Shown: piece after piece, positions 1 through 6,691 of the stretch
Layout: every line of letters starts with the position of its first letter
Position numbering within the stretch: the first letter of the stretch is position 1
Origin: Fidelibacterota bacterium
GTDB lineage: Bacteria > Fidelibacterota > Marinisomatia > SCGC-AAA003-L08 > D37C17
Assembly (NCBI GenBank): GCA_002704685.1
Contig: PAHD01000030.1
Span: 15,879-24,680, forward strand
DNA length: 8,802 nucleotides
Direction: 5' to 3'
The notes under the pieces: generated by a model
What the model saw: only the letters and a program-made list of their open reading frames with translations
The model's database searches: none
What the model was told of the DNA's origin: nothing
Translations under genes and position numbers: made by a program

Positions 1-560
1 ATATCTTATTAGCATTTGATGAGGTACAAACTGGGTATGGTAGGACAGGTGAAAATTTTGCACATCAATTATATAATGTCAAACCTGACTTAATGGGATG
101 TGGAAAGGCAACAGGAGGAGGAATTTTACCTATATCTTTTGTTGCAGGTAGAGATGATGTTATAGGAACTTTAACACCAGGTTCTGAGGGTTCAACTTTT
201 GGTGGATATCCTCTTGCATCTGTTGTAGGAATTTATGCAATTAAGACTCTTGTTGAGGAGAATTTAGCAAAAAATGCTAGGGTTAGAGGTAAGCAATTAA
301 TGGATGGATTAAATGTAATCAAAAATGATTTTCCAGATAAAATAAAAGAAGTTCGAGGTAAAGGTTTATTGACAGCTTTTGAAATGTTTGATGAGCCTAG
401 TTTAGATGGCCATCATATTTCTGTAGCACTTTTAAATCAAGGTATTTATGCTAAAGAAACTCATCATACTACGATAAGATTGGCCCCTGCACTAACAATA
501 AACGAGATTCAAATTAATAATTTACTTGATGGCGTTAGAAATGTTGTTAAAGAATTATAA
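1..560 (+). CDS. rocD: ornithine--oxo-acid aminotransferase, 3' part (5' end outside window)
   Basis: PLP-dependent class III aminotransferase that moves the delta-amino group of ornithine to 2-oxoglutarate, giving glutamate semialdehyde (arginine/ornithine catabolism, link to proline). The reading frame is open from the window edge, with its first full codon at position 3, and gives 185 residues before TAA. An ATG at 93 lies inside the gene and is not the start. Visible motifs: FDEVQTGYGRTG (fragment residues 5-16, with the Asp that contacts the PLP pyridine nitrogen), the Schiff-base lysine in GCGKATGGG (Lys35), and GSTFGGYPLA (63-72), which binds the phosphate in this fold. The C-terminal VRGKGLLTAFE and THHTTIRLAPAL segments resemble ornithine aminotransferase more than acetylornithine or GABA aminotransferases. 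The missing N-terminal half carries further substrate determinants, so another class III specificity is possible. A small lipoprotein gene follows after 36 bases on the same strand. Confidence 0.85.
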   Translation, partial: ILLAFDEVQTGYGRTGENFAHQLYNVKPDLMGCGKATGGGILPISFVAGRDDVIGTLTPGSEGSTFGGYPLASVVGIYAIKTLVEENLAKNARVRGKQLMDGLNVIKNDFPDKIKEVRGKGLLTAFEMFDEPSLDGHHISVALLNQGIYAKETHHTTIRLAPALTINEIQINNLLDGVRNVVKEL

Positions 561-578
561 TAGATTTTAATATTATAA
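555..578 (+). terminator. weak all-A/T hairpin at the end of rocD
   Basis: Arms TTATAATA (555-562) and TATTATAA (571-578) form a perfect 8-bp inverted repeat with an 8-base loop, overlapping the rocD stop codon. The stem has no G-C pair and no T-run follows, so termination would be poor. Such repeats arise by chance in sequence this AT-rich. It is listed because of its position only. Confidence 0.15.
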
Positions 579-596
579 AATGTTTAATTTATAAAT

Positions 597-935
597 ATGA
601 TTCGCTACCTATATATTATTTTAGTTTTATTTCTTTTTTCATGTAAAAGTGATGGGGAACTATCTATGGAAAGAGGAATTCATTATTATGATTGGCAAAT
701 GTTTAATGAAGCAATTCTTGAGTTTAACAAATCAAAATTTTATTATATGTCAAAGAGTAATAAATCGTACGATGATATTAAATTATTAGCTCAAACCCAT
801 TATAATCTTGCAATAACATATTCAAAACTAGGGATGTTTGACAAAGCCCTGGCAGATGCAAATTATGCTTTTAACCTTATTCCTAACAAAGAGTACAGAG
901 AAATAATAGGGTTGATTCAAAAAGAGATAAAATAA
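597..935 (+). CDS. small TPR-repeat lipoprotein (112 aa)
   Basis: Probable outer- or inner-membrane-anchored lipoprotein of unknown specific role. Residues 1-15 form a short hydrophobic signal with one early Arg, ending in a lipobox-like LFSC, so Cys16 would be lipidated and become the mature N terminus. The mature part has two tetratricopeptide-like helical hairpins: about residues 24-50 (RGIHYYDWQMFNEAILEF) and a clearer one at 65-98 (THYNLAITYSKLGMFDKA, then a Pro at the end of helix B). TPR hairpins bind protein partners, and two repeats are fewer than a usual TPR superhelix, so it may work as an adaptor or dimer. The ATG is the only start giving an intact signal peptide. No Shine-Dalgarno is visible in front of it. 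It lies 36 bases after rocD and may be cotranscribed, though no functional link is evident. I do not recognise a named family. Confidence 0.75.
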   Translation: MIRYLYIILVLFLFSCKSDGELSMERGIHYYDWQMFNEAILEFNKSKFYYMSKSNKSYDDIKLLAQTHYNLAITYSKLGMFDKALADANYAFNLIPNKEYREIIGLIQKEIK

Positions 936-948
936 TTATTATTATTTT
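929..948. terminator. possible bidirectional A/T hairpin between convergent genes
   Basis: AAAATAAT (929-936), a 4-base loop (TATT) and ATTATTTT (941-948) form a perfect 8-bp stem. It spans the 6-base gap between the lipoprotein stop (933-935) and the symporter stop (942-944 read on the minus strand). On the minus strand a run of five T follows about five bases after the stem; on the plus strand the following sequence is only loosely T-rich. With no G-C pair the stem is weak, so this is a positional candidate only. Confidence 0.25.
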
Positions 949-1799
949 ATATTTCTTAAAATTAAAAATACAACAGGTAAACATACCAAGTACATTAAAA
1001 TACCATATACACCAGAGGGTAAGCTTAATATAGATAGGCCAGTATCTTGATTAAAAATTAAGTTTCCAATTGTTATGCCGACTGTTGCATTTTGTATACC
1101 AGATTCAATTGCAATTGTTATTGATTTTTCTTTATTAAGATTAAATAAAGATGCACTAGAATAACCAATAAATAACATTAAAAAAATTAAAGCAATTATA
1201 GCTGGTCCTAATAAATTTAAATTATTAATAAACGCTTCCCATTCACTTGTTAGTGCTCCAGCGATTATAATAACAAATAAAATAGTAGAAATTTTATTTG
1301 CAATAATAGATAAAGAAACAGAAAAATCGTGATATTTTGTATTAATGAATAAACCTATTCCTACGGGAATAGTAGTAATACAAAACATTGTCATACCTAA
1401 AGATAAAATATTTATACTTGGTGCGTTAGAACCTAGAAAATATTGCATCGAAAAACTAACTATAATTGGAAGAGTAATTACCGAAATAATACTTACAATT
1501 GCAGTGAAAGAGATTGATAAAGCAGTATCACCTTTTGCTAATTTTGTAAGCATATTAGATGTTACACCTCCTGGACAACATGCAAGAATCATCATACCCA
1601 CCGCCATTTCACTTGGCAATTTTATAATAAGTAAAATAAAAAAAGCAACTAAAGGAAGGAGTAGCATTTGGTTTACAAGACCTAGAATAAGAGCTTTGGG
1701 TTGTGTAATAATATTTTTAAAATTTTCTACTGTAAGTCCAATACCTAAAGTAAACATTATAAACATAAGAGATACAGGTAAAAAAATATCAATAATCAT
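942..1799 (-). CDS. bile acid:sodium symporter (BASS) family transporter
   Basis: Inner-membrane secondary transporter of the BASS/SBF family (285 aa, near the usual bacterial length of about 300), with some nine to ten hydrophobic segments over its whole length. Members couple sodium entry to uptake of organic anions such as bile acids, pyruvate, pantoate or keto acids. Two family signatures stand out. CPGGVTSN (residues 75-82, followed by KLAKGDTALS) is the first discontinuous helix. ESGIQNATVG (232-241) is the second, with the Glu, Gln and Asn that coordinate sodium in solved homologues. Its ATG overlaps the TGA of the upstream reductase gene as ATGA (1796-1799), and a strong GGAGGGG (1807-1813) lies 7 bases before the start, so it is translationally coupled to that gene. 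The substrate cannot be read from the sequence. Bile acids are unlikely in a free-living marine cell; a small carboxylate is more plausible (inference). Confidence 0.9.
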   Translation of the reverse strand: MIIDIFLPVSLMFIMFTLGIGLTVENFKNIITQPKALILGLVNQMLLLPLVAFFILLIIKLPSEMAVGMMILACCPGGVTSNMLTKLAKGDTALSISFTAIVSIISVITLPIIVSFSMQYFLGSNAPSINILSLGMTMFCITTIPVGIGLFINTKYHDFSVSLSIIANKISTILFVIIIAGALTSEWEAFINNLNLLGPAIIALIFLMLFIGYSSASLFNLNKEKSITIAIESGIQNATVGITIGNLIFNQDTGLSILSLPSGVYGILMYLVCLPVVFLILRNIK

Positions 1800-2560
1800 A
1801 AACTTTCCCCTCCATCAACTTTAATGGTGTTGCCAGTAATCCAGCTTGAATTGTGTTTATAAAGCATTATAACTGCATTGGCAATATCTTCTGGTAATGT
1901 GAGTCGTTTATGTGGATTTATATTTAATGCACTATCAACCATAGATTGAAAATTAGGAATTTTTTCAAGTGCTGCAGTTAACGTTACTCCAGCTTCGATA
2001 GAGTTGCATGCAATTTGATGCGGAGCAAGTTCTAAAGCCAATTGTCTTATTGCAGACTCTAGAGAAGATTTTGCTAAAGATACAGCGCCATAATTTTTCC
2101 ATTGTTTATTCCCACCTGCGCTTGTCATTGCAATAATTTGAGAGTGTTTATTAAAAAGATTATTATTAAATAAATCTTGAGCCCAATAAATTAATGAATG
2201 TGACATAACATCAGTGGTCATTTCAATTTGCTTTTGTTTTAACTGATTATTTTCTTCATTATCAATCATGGGTTTTAATGTGCCAAATGCTAATGAGTGA
2301 ATAAATATTTTAACATTAACATTATCAAGAGATTTAAGTTGATTTATTGCATCTAATCTATTAGATTCATTTGCAGCATTCATTTTTAAAAATCTTACTT
2401 TTACTCCGTAAGATTTAATTTCATCTGATAATTCTTCAATGTAGTTTTTTGGTTTTCTTAAATAAACACCAAAAATATTAATTTTATTTTTTGCTAATTC
2501 TATTGCACATTGTCTACCAATACCACTAGAGGATCCTAAAATTACTGCCCAATTATTCAT
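1796..2560 (-). CDS. divergent short-chain dehydrogenase/reductase, FabI/FabL-like (enoyl-ACP reductase type)
   Basis: Cytoplasmic NAD(P)H-dependent SDR (254 aa). The Rossmann dinucleotide motif is GSSSGIG (residues 9-15). The active site is not the classical Tyr-x3-Lys: it reads Tyr157-x6-Lys164 (YGAVSLAK), the spacing of the divergent enoyl-ACP reductases FabI and FabL. HSLAFG (88-93) replaces the classical NNAG and resembles FabI's HS(I/L)AFA. TLKPMID (94-100) and SIEAGVTLTAAL (187-198) also recall FabL/FabI, and the C terminus ends in the usual VDGG. Likely reaction: reduction of an enoyl-ACP or a similar enoyl thioester in fatty-acid synthesis; another divergent SDR substrate is possible. 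FabI has a second active-site Tyr about ten residues before the main one; here that region reads TSAGGN, without a Tyr. The start is supported by AAGGA 7 bases upstream. The gene overlaps the symporter by 4 bases. Confidence 0.8.
   Translation of the reverse strand: MNNWAVILGSSSGIGRQCAIELAKNKINIFGVYLRKPKNYIEELSDEIKSYGVKVRFLKMNAANESNRLDAINQLKSLDNVNVKIFIHSLAFGTLKPMIDNEENNQLKQKQIEMTTDVMSHSLIYWAQDLFNNNLFNKHSQIIAMTSAGGNKQWKNYGAVSLAKSSLESAIRQLALELAPHQIACNSIEAGVTLTAALEKIPNFQSMVDSALNINPHKRLTLPEDIANAVIMLYKHNSSWITGNTIKVDGGESL
1807..1813 (-). promoter_or_regulatory. strong Shine-Dalgarno of the symporter gene, inside the reductase C terminus
   Basis: Read on the minus strand this is GGAGGGG, 7 bases before the symporter ATG. 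The same bases encode part of the conserved VDGG C-terminal motif of the reductase, so one stretch serves as both codons and ribosome binding site. It is among the best Shine-Dalgarno matches in the window. Confidence 0.75.
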
Positions 2561-2567
2561 TTTATAT

Positions 2568-2572
2568 TCCTT
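2568..2572 (-). promoter_or_regulatory. Shine-Dalgarno of the reductase gene
   Basis: AAGGA on the minus strand, 7 bases before the ATG at 2558-2560. It fixes the start used here, and the GSSSGIG motif follows within ten residues as expected for an SDR N terminus. Confidence 0.6.
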
Positions 2573-2596
2573 TAATATTATATTATTAAATTAAAC

Positions 2597-2606
2597 ATTA
2601 TATACT
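2597..2606. promoter_or_regulatory. candidate overlapping divergent -10 elements (reductase / ychF)
   Basis: The 99-base gap between the divergent reductase and ychF genes holds TATAAT on the minus strand (2597-2602), 36 bases before the reductase ATG, and TATACT on the plus strand (2601-2606), 53 bases before ychF. Neither has a convincing -35 box at 17 bp. In such AT-rich DNA these hexamers are common, so only the positions argue for promoters. A second plus-strand candidate, TATAAA, lies at 2635-2640. Confidence 0.3.
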
Positions 2607-2659
2607 AACTATGAAATAGTAGACTGTTTTAAATTATAAAAATAAAAAATAAAGGATTT

Positions 2660-3751
2660 ATGAAAGTTGGAATAATAGGATTACCAAATGTTGGAAAGTC
2701 AACAATATTTAATGCATTAACTAATGCAAAAATACCCGCAAATAATTATCCTTTTTGTACAATTGATCCTAACGTTGGATCTGTACTTGTAAAAGATAAA
2801 CGTTTAAATGTAATAAATAAATATATTCAATCGGATAAAATTATACCAACTTCTATAGAATTTGTAGATATAGCGGGGTTAGTAAAGGGAGCAAGTCAAG
2901 GTGAAGGTTTGGGAAATCAATTTTTATCACATATTCGTAATGTGGATATTGTTGTACATGTCGTTAGATGTTTTGATAATGATGATATTGCACATGTTGA
3001 GGGTAGTATTGATCCAATTCGCGATATTGGTATTATTGAAACAGAGTTAATTATTAAAGATTTAGATTCTTTGGATAAGCAGATTAATAAAAAACAAAAA
3101 ATAGTTAAATCAGGCGATAAGCAAGCTAAGTTCGAGTTGGACGTGTTAAATAAGGTGTATTCATCGTTAAATGATGGGGTTATGGTTAAAAATATTACTC
3201 TAAATGAACCAGAAGAACAATTCATTGCAAGTTTATTCTTGTTAACAAAAAAACCAACTATTTATTTATCTAATGTTGACGAGGATAATATTTCAAAATC
3301 AAATGATGAATATTCTAGTATAGTTAATCAATTTGCTAAAGAAAATTTATCAGAGTCCTTGAGATTATGTGGAAATATCGAAATGGAAATATCAAACTTG
3401 AATATGGATGAGCAGGAAGATTTCTTATCAATATATAATTTGAAATCTTCGGGCCTTGATCAATTAATTTTATCATGTTATTCATTATTAGGTTTAGAAA
3501 CTTTTTTTACTGCTGGAGTTCAAGAAATAAAAGCTTGGACAATTAAGAAAGGATCAACTGCACCTGAAGCTGCTGGAGTAATTCATACAGATTTTCAAAG
3601 AGGTTTTATAAAAGCAGAAATTTATACTGTTAAAGATTTAGAACAATATGAATCAGAGCAGAATATTAAAAGTGCAGGAAAAGTCAGACAAGAAGGAAAA
3701 GAGTATATTGTTAAAGATGGTGATGTTATTTTCTTCAAATTTAATGTTTAG
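2660..3751 (+). CDS. ychF: redox-regulated ATPase/GTPase YchF (Obg-HflX superfamily, OLA1 homologue)
   Basis: Universal P-loop NTPase that associates with ribosomes; in E. coli and human homologues it prefers ATP and acts in translation and stress responses. At 363 aa it has exactly the family's usual length. Motifs in order: G1 GLPNVGKST (residues 7-15), G3 DIAGLVKGASQGEGLG (70-85) with a hydrophobic residue in place of the catalytic Gln (HAS-type NTPase), a central alpha-helical coiled region (about 125-200), and NVDE (205-208) in place of the guanine-specific NKxD, which explains ATP use in this family. The C-terminal TGS domain (about 280-363) contains FFTAGVQEIKAW, AAGVIHTDFQRGFIKAE and the terminal DGDVIFFKFNV. 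The start at MKVGIIG fits the family. AAAGGA sits only 3 bases before the ATG, unusually close. The last 11 bases overlap the convergent hydrolase gene. Confidence 0.97.
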   Translation: MKVGIIGLPNVGKSTIFNALTNAKIPANNYPFCTIDPNVGSVLVKDKRLNVINKYIQSDKIIPTSIEFVDIAGLVKGASQGEGLGNQFLSHIRNVDIVVHVVRCFDNDDIAHVEGSIDPIRDIGIIETELIIKDLDSLDKQINKKQKIVKSGDKQAKFELDVLNKVYSSLNDGVMVKNITLNEPEEQFIASLFLLTKKPTIYLSNVDEDNISKSNDEYSSIVNQFAKENLSESLRLCGNIEMEISNLNMDEQEDFLSIYNLKSSGLDQLILSCYSLLGLETFFTAGVQEIKAWTIKKGSTAPEAAGVIHTDFQRGFIKAEIYTVKDLEQYESEQNIKSAGKVRQEGKEYIVKDGDVIFFKFNV

Positions 3752-4478
3752 AAATAAATTTTAATACTTCATTAAAAATTTCTTCTTGATCCGGATTTTC
3801 ATCAAATAAGTTATGGTGTGCATGTTTAATAAAAAACTTTTGTTTAATTTCTGAACTTGTTTTATCGTAAACTAAATCAACATTTTCCTTTAAAGATAAT
3901 CTATCAGATTCTGTGTGAATAATTAAAAGTGGACTTTTGACTTTCGGTAATTTACTTATGACTTTCCTTGTTAGTTTTCTCATTTCGTTTAAAGCAATTA
4001 GTGGATATGATGAATAACCATAATATTTAATATTAGAATCATTTTTAATTTTTTTTTGAGAAAATTTTATAATTTTACATAATAATCTATTAGTTATATG
4101 AATAGTGAATGGATTATTAAATTTTAAAACTGTGCCTCCAACAATGCAACCATTTAAAGGGAAGATAGAGGCAAGATATAAGGCTAAGTTAGCACCCATG
4201 CTGCAACCAATAACATATGTTCTTTCAGATATTGAAATTAAATTTGCTATATCTTGCATCACATGTTCAATCCACATTTGATATTTCACTCTATTGCATT
4301 CTTCAACGGTTGTTCCATGGCCTGGAAGATTATTTGCAATAGTATGAAACCCTTGGTCTCCAAGAAATTTTGCAATTTCCTTTACTTCATAAGTTGTATT
4401 TGAAAATCCATGAATAATATAAACCCCAATAGGGCTTGATTTATTATATTCATAATTATTAGTATCAAATCGAATCAT
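3741..4478 (-). CDS. alpha/beta hydrolase, carboxylesterase Est30 / monoglyceride-lipase-like
   Basis: Cytoplasmic serine hydrolase of the alpha/beta fold (245 aa), likely an esterase or lysophospholipase/monoacylglycerol lipase acting on short acyl esters. Seen: oxyanion-hole HGF (residues 23-25), LPGHG (51-55), nucleophile elbow GCSMG with Ser93, acid in ESD (Asp192), and a basic end AHHNLFDENPDQEE where His222 is the probable catalytic base. The triad looks complete, so the enzyme should be active. The cap between strands 6 and 7 (about 120-175) is small and rich in Lys/Ile. No signal peptide is present. The start is ATG inside the end of recO (14-base overlap, different frame) with no clear Shine-Dalgarno, so translation probably depends on recO. 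Its 3' end overlaps the end of ychF on the other strand by 11 bases. The substrate is unknown. Confidence 0.85.
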   Translation of the reverse strand: MIRFDTNNYEYNKSSPIGVYIIHGFSNTTYEVKEIAKFLGDQGFHTIANNLPGHGTTVEECNRVKYQMWIEHVMQDIANLISISERTYVIGCSMGANLALYLASIFPLNGCIVGGTVLKFNNPFTIHITNRLLCKIIKFSQKKIKNDSNIKYYGYSSYPLIALNEMRKLTRKVISKLPKVKSPLLIIHTESDRLSLKENVDLVYDKTSSEIKQKFFIKHAHHNLFDENPDQEEIFNEVLKFISKH

Positions 4479-5220
4479 ATTTTTTGTTAAAGTTAATATA
4501 TGCTTTACTTTTTTTCATATTTGTGATATGATGTAATATATAGTGAAAAAAATATTTTTTAATATTATTTAATGTTCCATTATCTAGATTAAAATGAGTA
4601 TTTATTTTATCAATGTGTGTATTAAAGAATTTATTTATTAATTGAATTGAATTTGCATTTAATTTAATATTACTTGAGCAGCAACTAGTGCATTCTAATT
4701 GTCCTGATTTATCATTAAATGATGCATTATCTAGAGTCTTACTACATTTGTAGCATCTTTTTATTAAAGGTTTATATCCTAAATAAATCAATAGCTGAAT
4801 ATTAAAAAAAATAAAATAATAGAAAATATTTGTTGATTCTGATGAGTTTATTTTATCTAAAGTTTTATTAGTTAGACGAAAAATAATATCACAGGGATTA
4901 TCCTCTATACTTGAATAATTTATCATATCTAGTATGACAGAACTAATTAAAATTTTATTATAATTTTTAGAAATATCATCATATTTTTTTATGATTGATG
5001 CTTCTTTATAAGTTTGAATATTTCTTTTAGATTTAAAGTAGTATACTAAGTTAATATGATTTAGTGGCTGTAAAATTGCGCCATTTAAATTTTTAACTTT
5101 TCTAACTCCTTTCGCAATAATGCTTAATTTCCCATAATCTTTTGAATAGAGATTACATATTAAGCTTGAATCACTATATTTTCTATTATTTAGAACAATT
5201 GCATCAGTTGTATAAATCAC
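4465..5220 (-). CDS. recO: DNA repair protein RecO
   Basis: Recombination mediator that, with RecR, loads RecA onto SSB-coated single-stranded DNA in the RecF pathway and anneals strands (251 aa, a normal size). The N-terminal OB-fold (about 1-80) has the family pattern: TTDAIVLNNRKYSDSSLI, then LYSKDYGKLSIIAKGVRK (24-41). After an alpha-helical middle, a four-cysteine zinc-finger-like site is complete: CYKC (Cys156, Cys159) and CTSC (Cys177, Cys180). The start codon is GTG (5218-5220), two bases after the proS stop; no good Shine-Dalgarno is seen, so it probably relies on translational coupling. The gene is visibly even richer in A/T than its neighbours, with many Asn, Lys, Ile and Tyr codons, typical of a weakly constrained protein in a low-GC genome. 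Pairing with proS is not a functional link I can explain. Confidence 0.9.
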   Translation of the reverse strand: MIYTTDAIVLNNRKYSDSSLICNLYSKDYGKLSIIAKGVRKVKNLNGAILQPLNHINLVYYFKSKRNIQTYKEASIIKKYDDISKNYNKILISSVILDMINYSSIEDNPCDIIFRLTNKTLDKINSSESTNIFYYFIFFNIQLLIYLGYKPLIKRCYKCSKTLDNASFNDKSGQLECTSCCSSNIKLNANSIQLINKFFNTHIDKINTHFNLDNGTLNNIKKYFFHYILHHITNMKKSKAYINFNKKYDSI

Positions 5221-5222
5221 TA

Positions 5223-6689
5223 TTAATAGGCTTTAGCAAATACTACAGTATATTTAGCAGGATTTTGAGTATAAATACACTTTAATTTTTTTTCTTGGTT
5301 AAATGGTATGCATCGAATTGTTGCATTAGTTTCTGATTTGATTTTTGTTTCCGTTTCTTCATTTCCATCCCAACCACATTCTACAAAACCACCATCAGAA
5401 ATAATTTTTTTAAATTCATTATAGTCATCTGCCTGGAATGTATTTTGATTTTTAAAATTGAGGGCTTCATTATATAAACATTTTTGTATATCATTTAAGT
5501 TATTAACTAATAATTTGTTTGCATCATCTATTTTTACAGTTGACTTTTCATTATTATCGCGTCTTGCAATTGTTAAAATTTTACTATTAAGATCTCTCAT
5601 CCCAACTTCAATTCGTAGTGGAACACCCTTCATTTCCCATTCATTAAATTTAAATCCTGGAGAGAGCTTATCTCTAGTATCAAAATAACATGAAATATTA
5701 TTTTGTTTCATATAATTTACAATTGGACTAACATATTCTGTTATAATTTCTAAATCATTATCTGATTTATATATAGGTACAATCACAATTTGTATTGGTG
5801 CAATTTTAGGTGGGAGTCTTAATCCCTTATCATCTCCATGAACCATAATGAGTGCTCCAATTAAACGGGTACTTACTCCCCAGCTAGTAGCATAGACATG
5901 TTTTTCTTTATTATCTGAATCTTGAAATTTTACATCAAAAGCTTTAGAAAAATTTTGACCTAAGTAATGTGAAGTTCCCGCTTGTAATGCTTTTTTATCA
6001 CCCATCATTGCTTCAATAGAAAAAGTTTCAACAGCTCCAGCAAATTTTTCACTATCTGATTTTCGGCCAACAGTTAATGGTATCCCCATAAAGTTCTCTA
6101 CAACATTTTGATAAATATTTAGAATTTTATGTGTTTCATCTATAGCTTCTTTTTCTGTTGCATGAGCTGTATGTCCTTCTTGCCATAAAAACTCACTTGT
6201 TCGTAAAAAAAGACGTGTTCTCATTTCCCACCTTACAACATTAGCCCATTGATTGATTAAAAGGGGTAAATCTCTATGTGATTTAATCCATTTTTTATAC
6301 ATGGACCAAATAATTGTTTCACTTGTCGGCCTAACAATAACTTCTTCTTCAAGTTTAGAATTAGGGTCAGGAGTTAATGAACCATCATCATCAGCAGTTA
6401 ATCTAGAATGTGTTACAATGGCACATTCTTTAGCAAATCCCTCAACATGCTCTGCTTCTTTATTAAGAAAAGATTTAGGTATAAAAAGTGGAAAATATGC
6501 ATTGGTATGACCTGTTTTTTTAAATTCTAAATCAAAAATATTTTTTATATTTTCCCAAATTTTAAATCCATAAGGTCTGATTATCATTGTCCCTTTTACA
6601 GGGCCATAATCTGCAAGTTCAGCTTTAGTTATAACATCAGTATACCACTTGGAATAATCTTTGCTTTTAGGTGTAACGCTTTTTGACAT
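5223..6689 (-). CDS. proS: prolyl-tRNA synthetase, archaeal/eukaryotic type (ProS type 3)
   Basis: Class IIa aminoacyl-tRNA synthetase that charges tRNA-Pro with proline (488 aa, close to the roughly 480 aa of the type-3 form, as in Thermus). It lacks the large editing insertion (INS) between motifs 2 and 3 found in the E. coli type. Visible: motif 1 region ending in IIRPYGFKIWENI (36-48); RPTSET (120-125); motif 2 VVRWEMRTRLFLRTSEFLWQ (151-170) and EGHTAHAT (171-178); motif 3 GVSTRLIGALIMVHGDDKGL (271-290); the anticodon-binding domain (about 298-400); and a C-terminal domain ending in FAKAY with the family's conserved terminal Tyr. The C-terminal zinc site is incomplete: Cys438, Cys460 and Cys471 remain, but the usual last CxxC reads CIYT (Thr474). 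The start has AAGGA 6 bases upstream, inside the end of ltaE. The gene sits 2 bases after ltaE and 2 bases before recO. Confidence 0.96.
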   Translation of the reverse strand: MSKSVTPKSKDYSKWYTDVITKAELADYGPVKGTMIIRPYGFKIWENIKNIFDLEFKKTGHTNAYFPLFIPKSFLNKEAEHVEGFAKECAIVTHSRLTADDDGSLTPDPNSKLEEEVIVRPTSETIIWSMYKKWIKSHRDLPLLINQWANVVRWEMRTRLFLRTSEFLWQEGHTAHATEKEAIDETHKILNIYQNVVENFMGIPLTVGRKSDSEKFAGAVETFSIEAMMGDKKALQAGTSHYLGQNFSKAFDVKFQDSDNKEKHVYATSWGVSTRLIGALIMVHGDDKGLRLPPKIAPIQIVIVPIYKSDNDLEIITEYVSPIVNYMKQNNISCYFDTRDKLSPGFKFNEWEMKGVPLRIEVGMRDLNSKILTIARRDNNEKSTVKIDDANKLLVNNLNDIQKCLYNEALNFKNQNTFQADDYNEFKKIISDGGFVECGWDGNEETETKIKSETNATIRCIPFNQEKKLKCIYTQNPAKYTVVFAKAY

Positions 6690-6691
6690 TT

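Noticed and set aside
93..95. ATG as the start of the aminotransferase
   Set aside because: The same frame is open from the window edge and encodes the conserved FDEVQTGYGRTG motif before it, so the gene is truncated by the window, not started here.
1345..1824. Plus-strand open frame of 159 codons
   Set aside because: It lies almost wholly antisense to the symporter gene, which has clear family motifs; the translation has no recognisable domain and no start signal.
2917..3225. Minus-strand open frame of 102 codons
   Set aside because: It is antisense to the conserved G3-to-central region of ychF; the Ser/Thr/Ile-rich translation is a codon shadow.
4500..5220. Very AT-rich recO region as possible foreign DNA
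   Set aside because: The protein is a complete recO in a coupled operon; the higher A/T content is explained by weak sequence constraint in a low-GC genome.
5458..5688. Plus-strand open frame of 76 codons
   Set aside because: It is antisense to the anticodon-binding domain of proS, with no independent evidence.
6253..6510. Plus-strand open frame of 85 codons
   Set aside because: It is antisense to the catalytic domain of proS, with no independent evidence.
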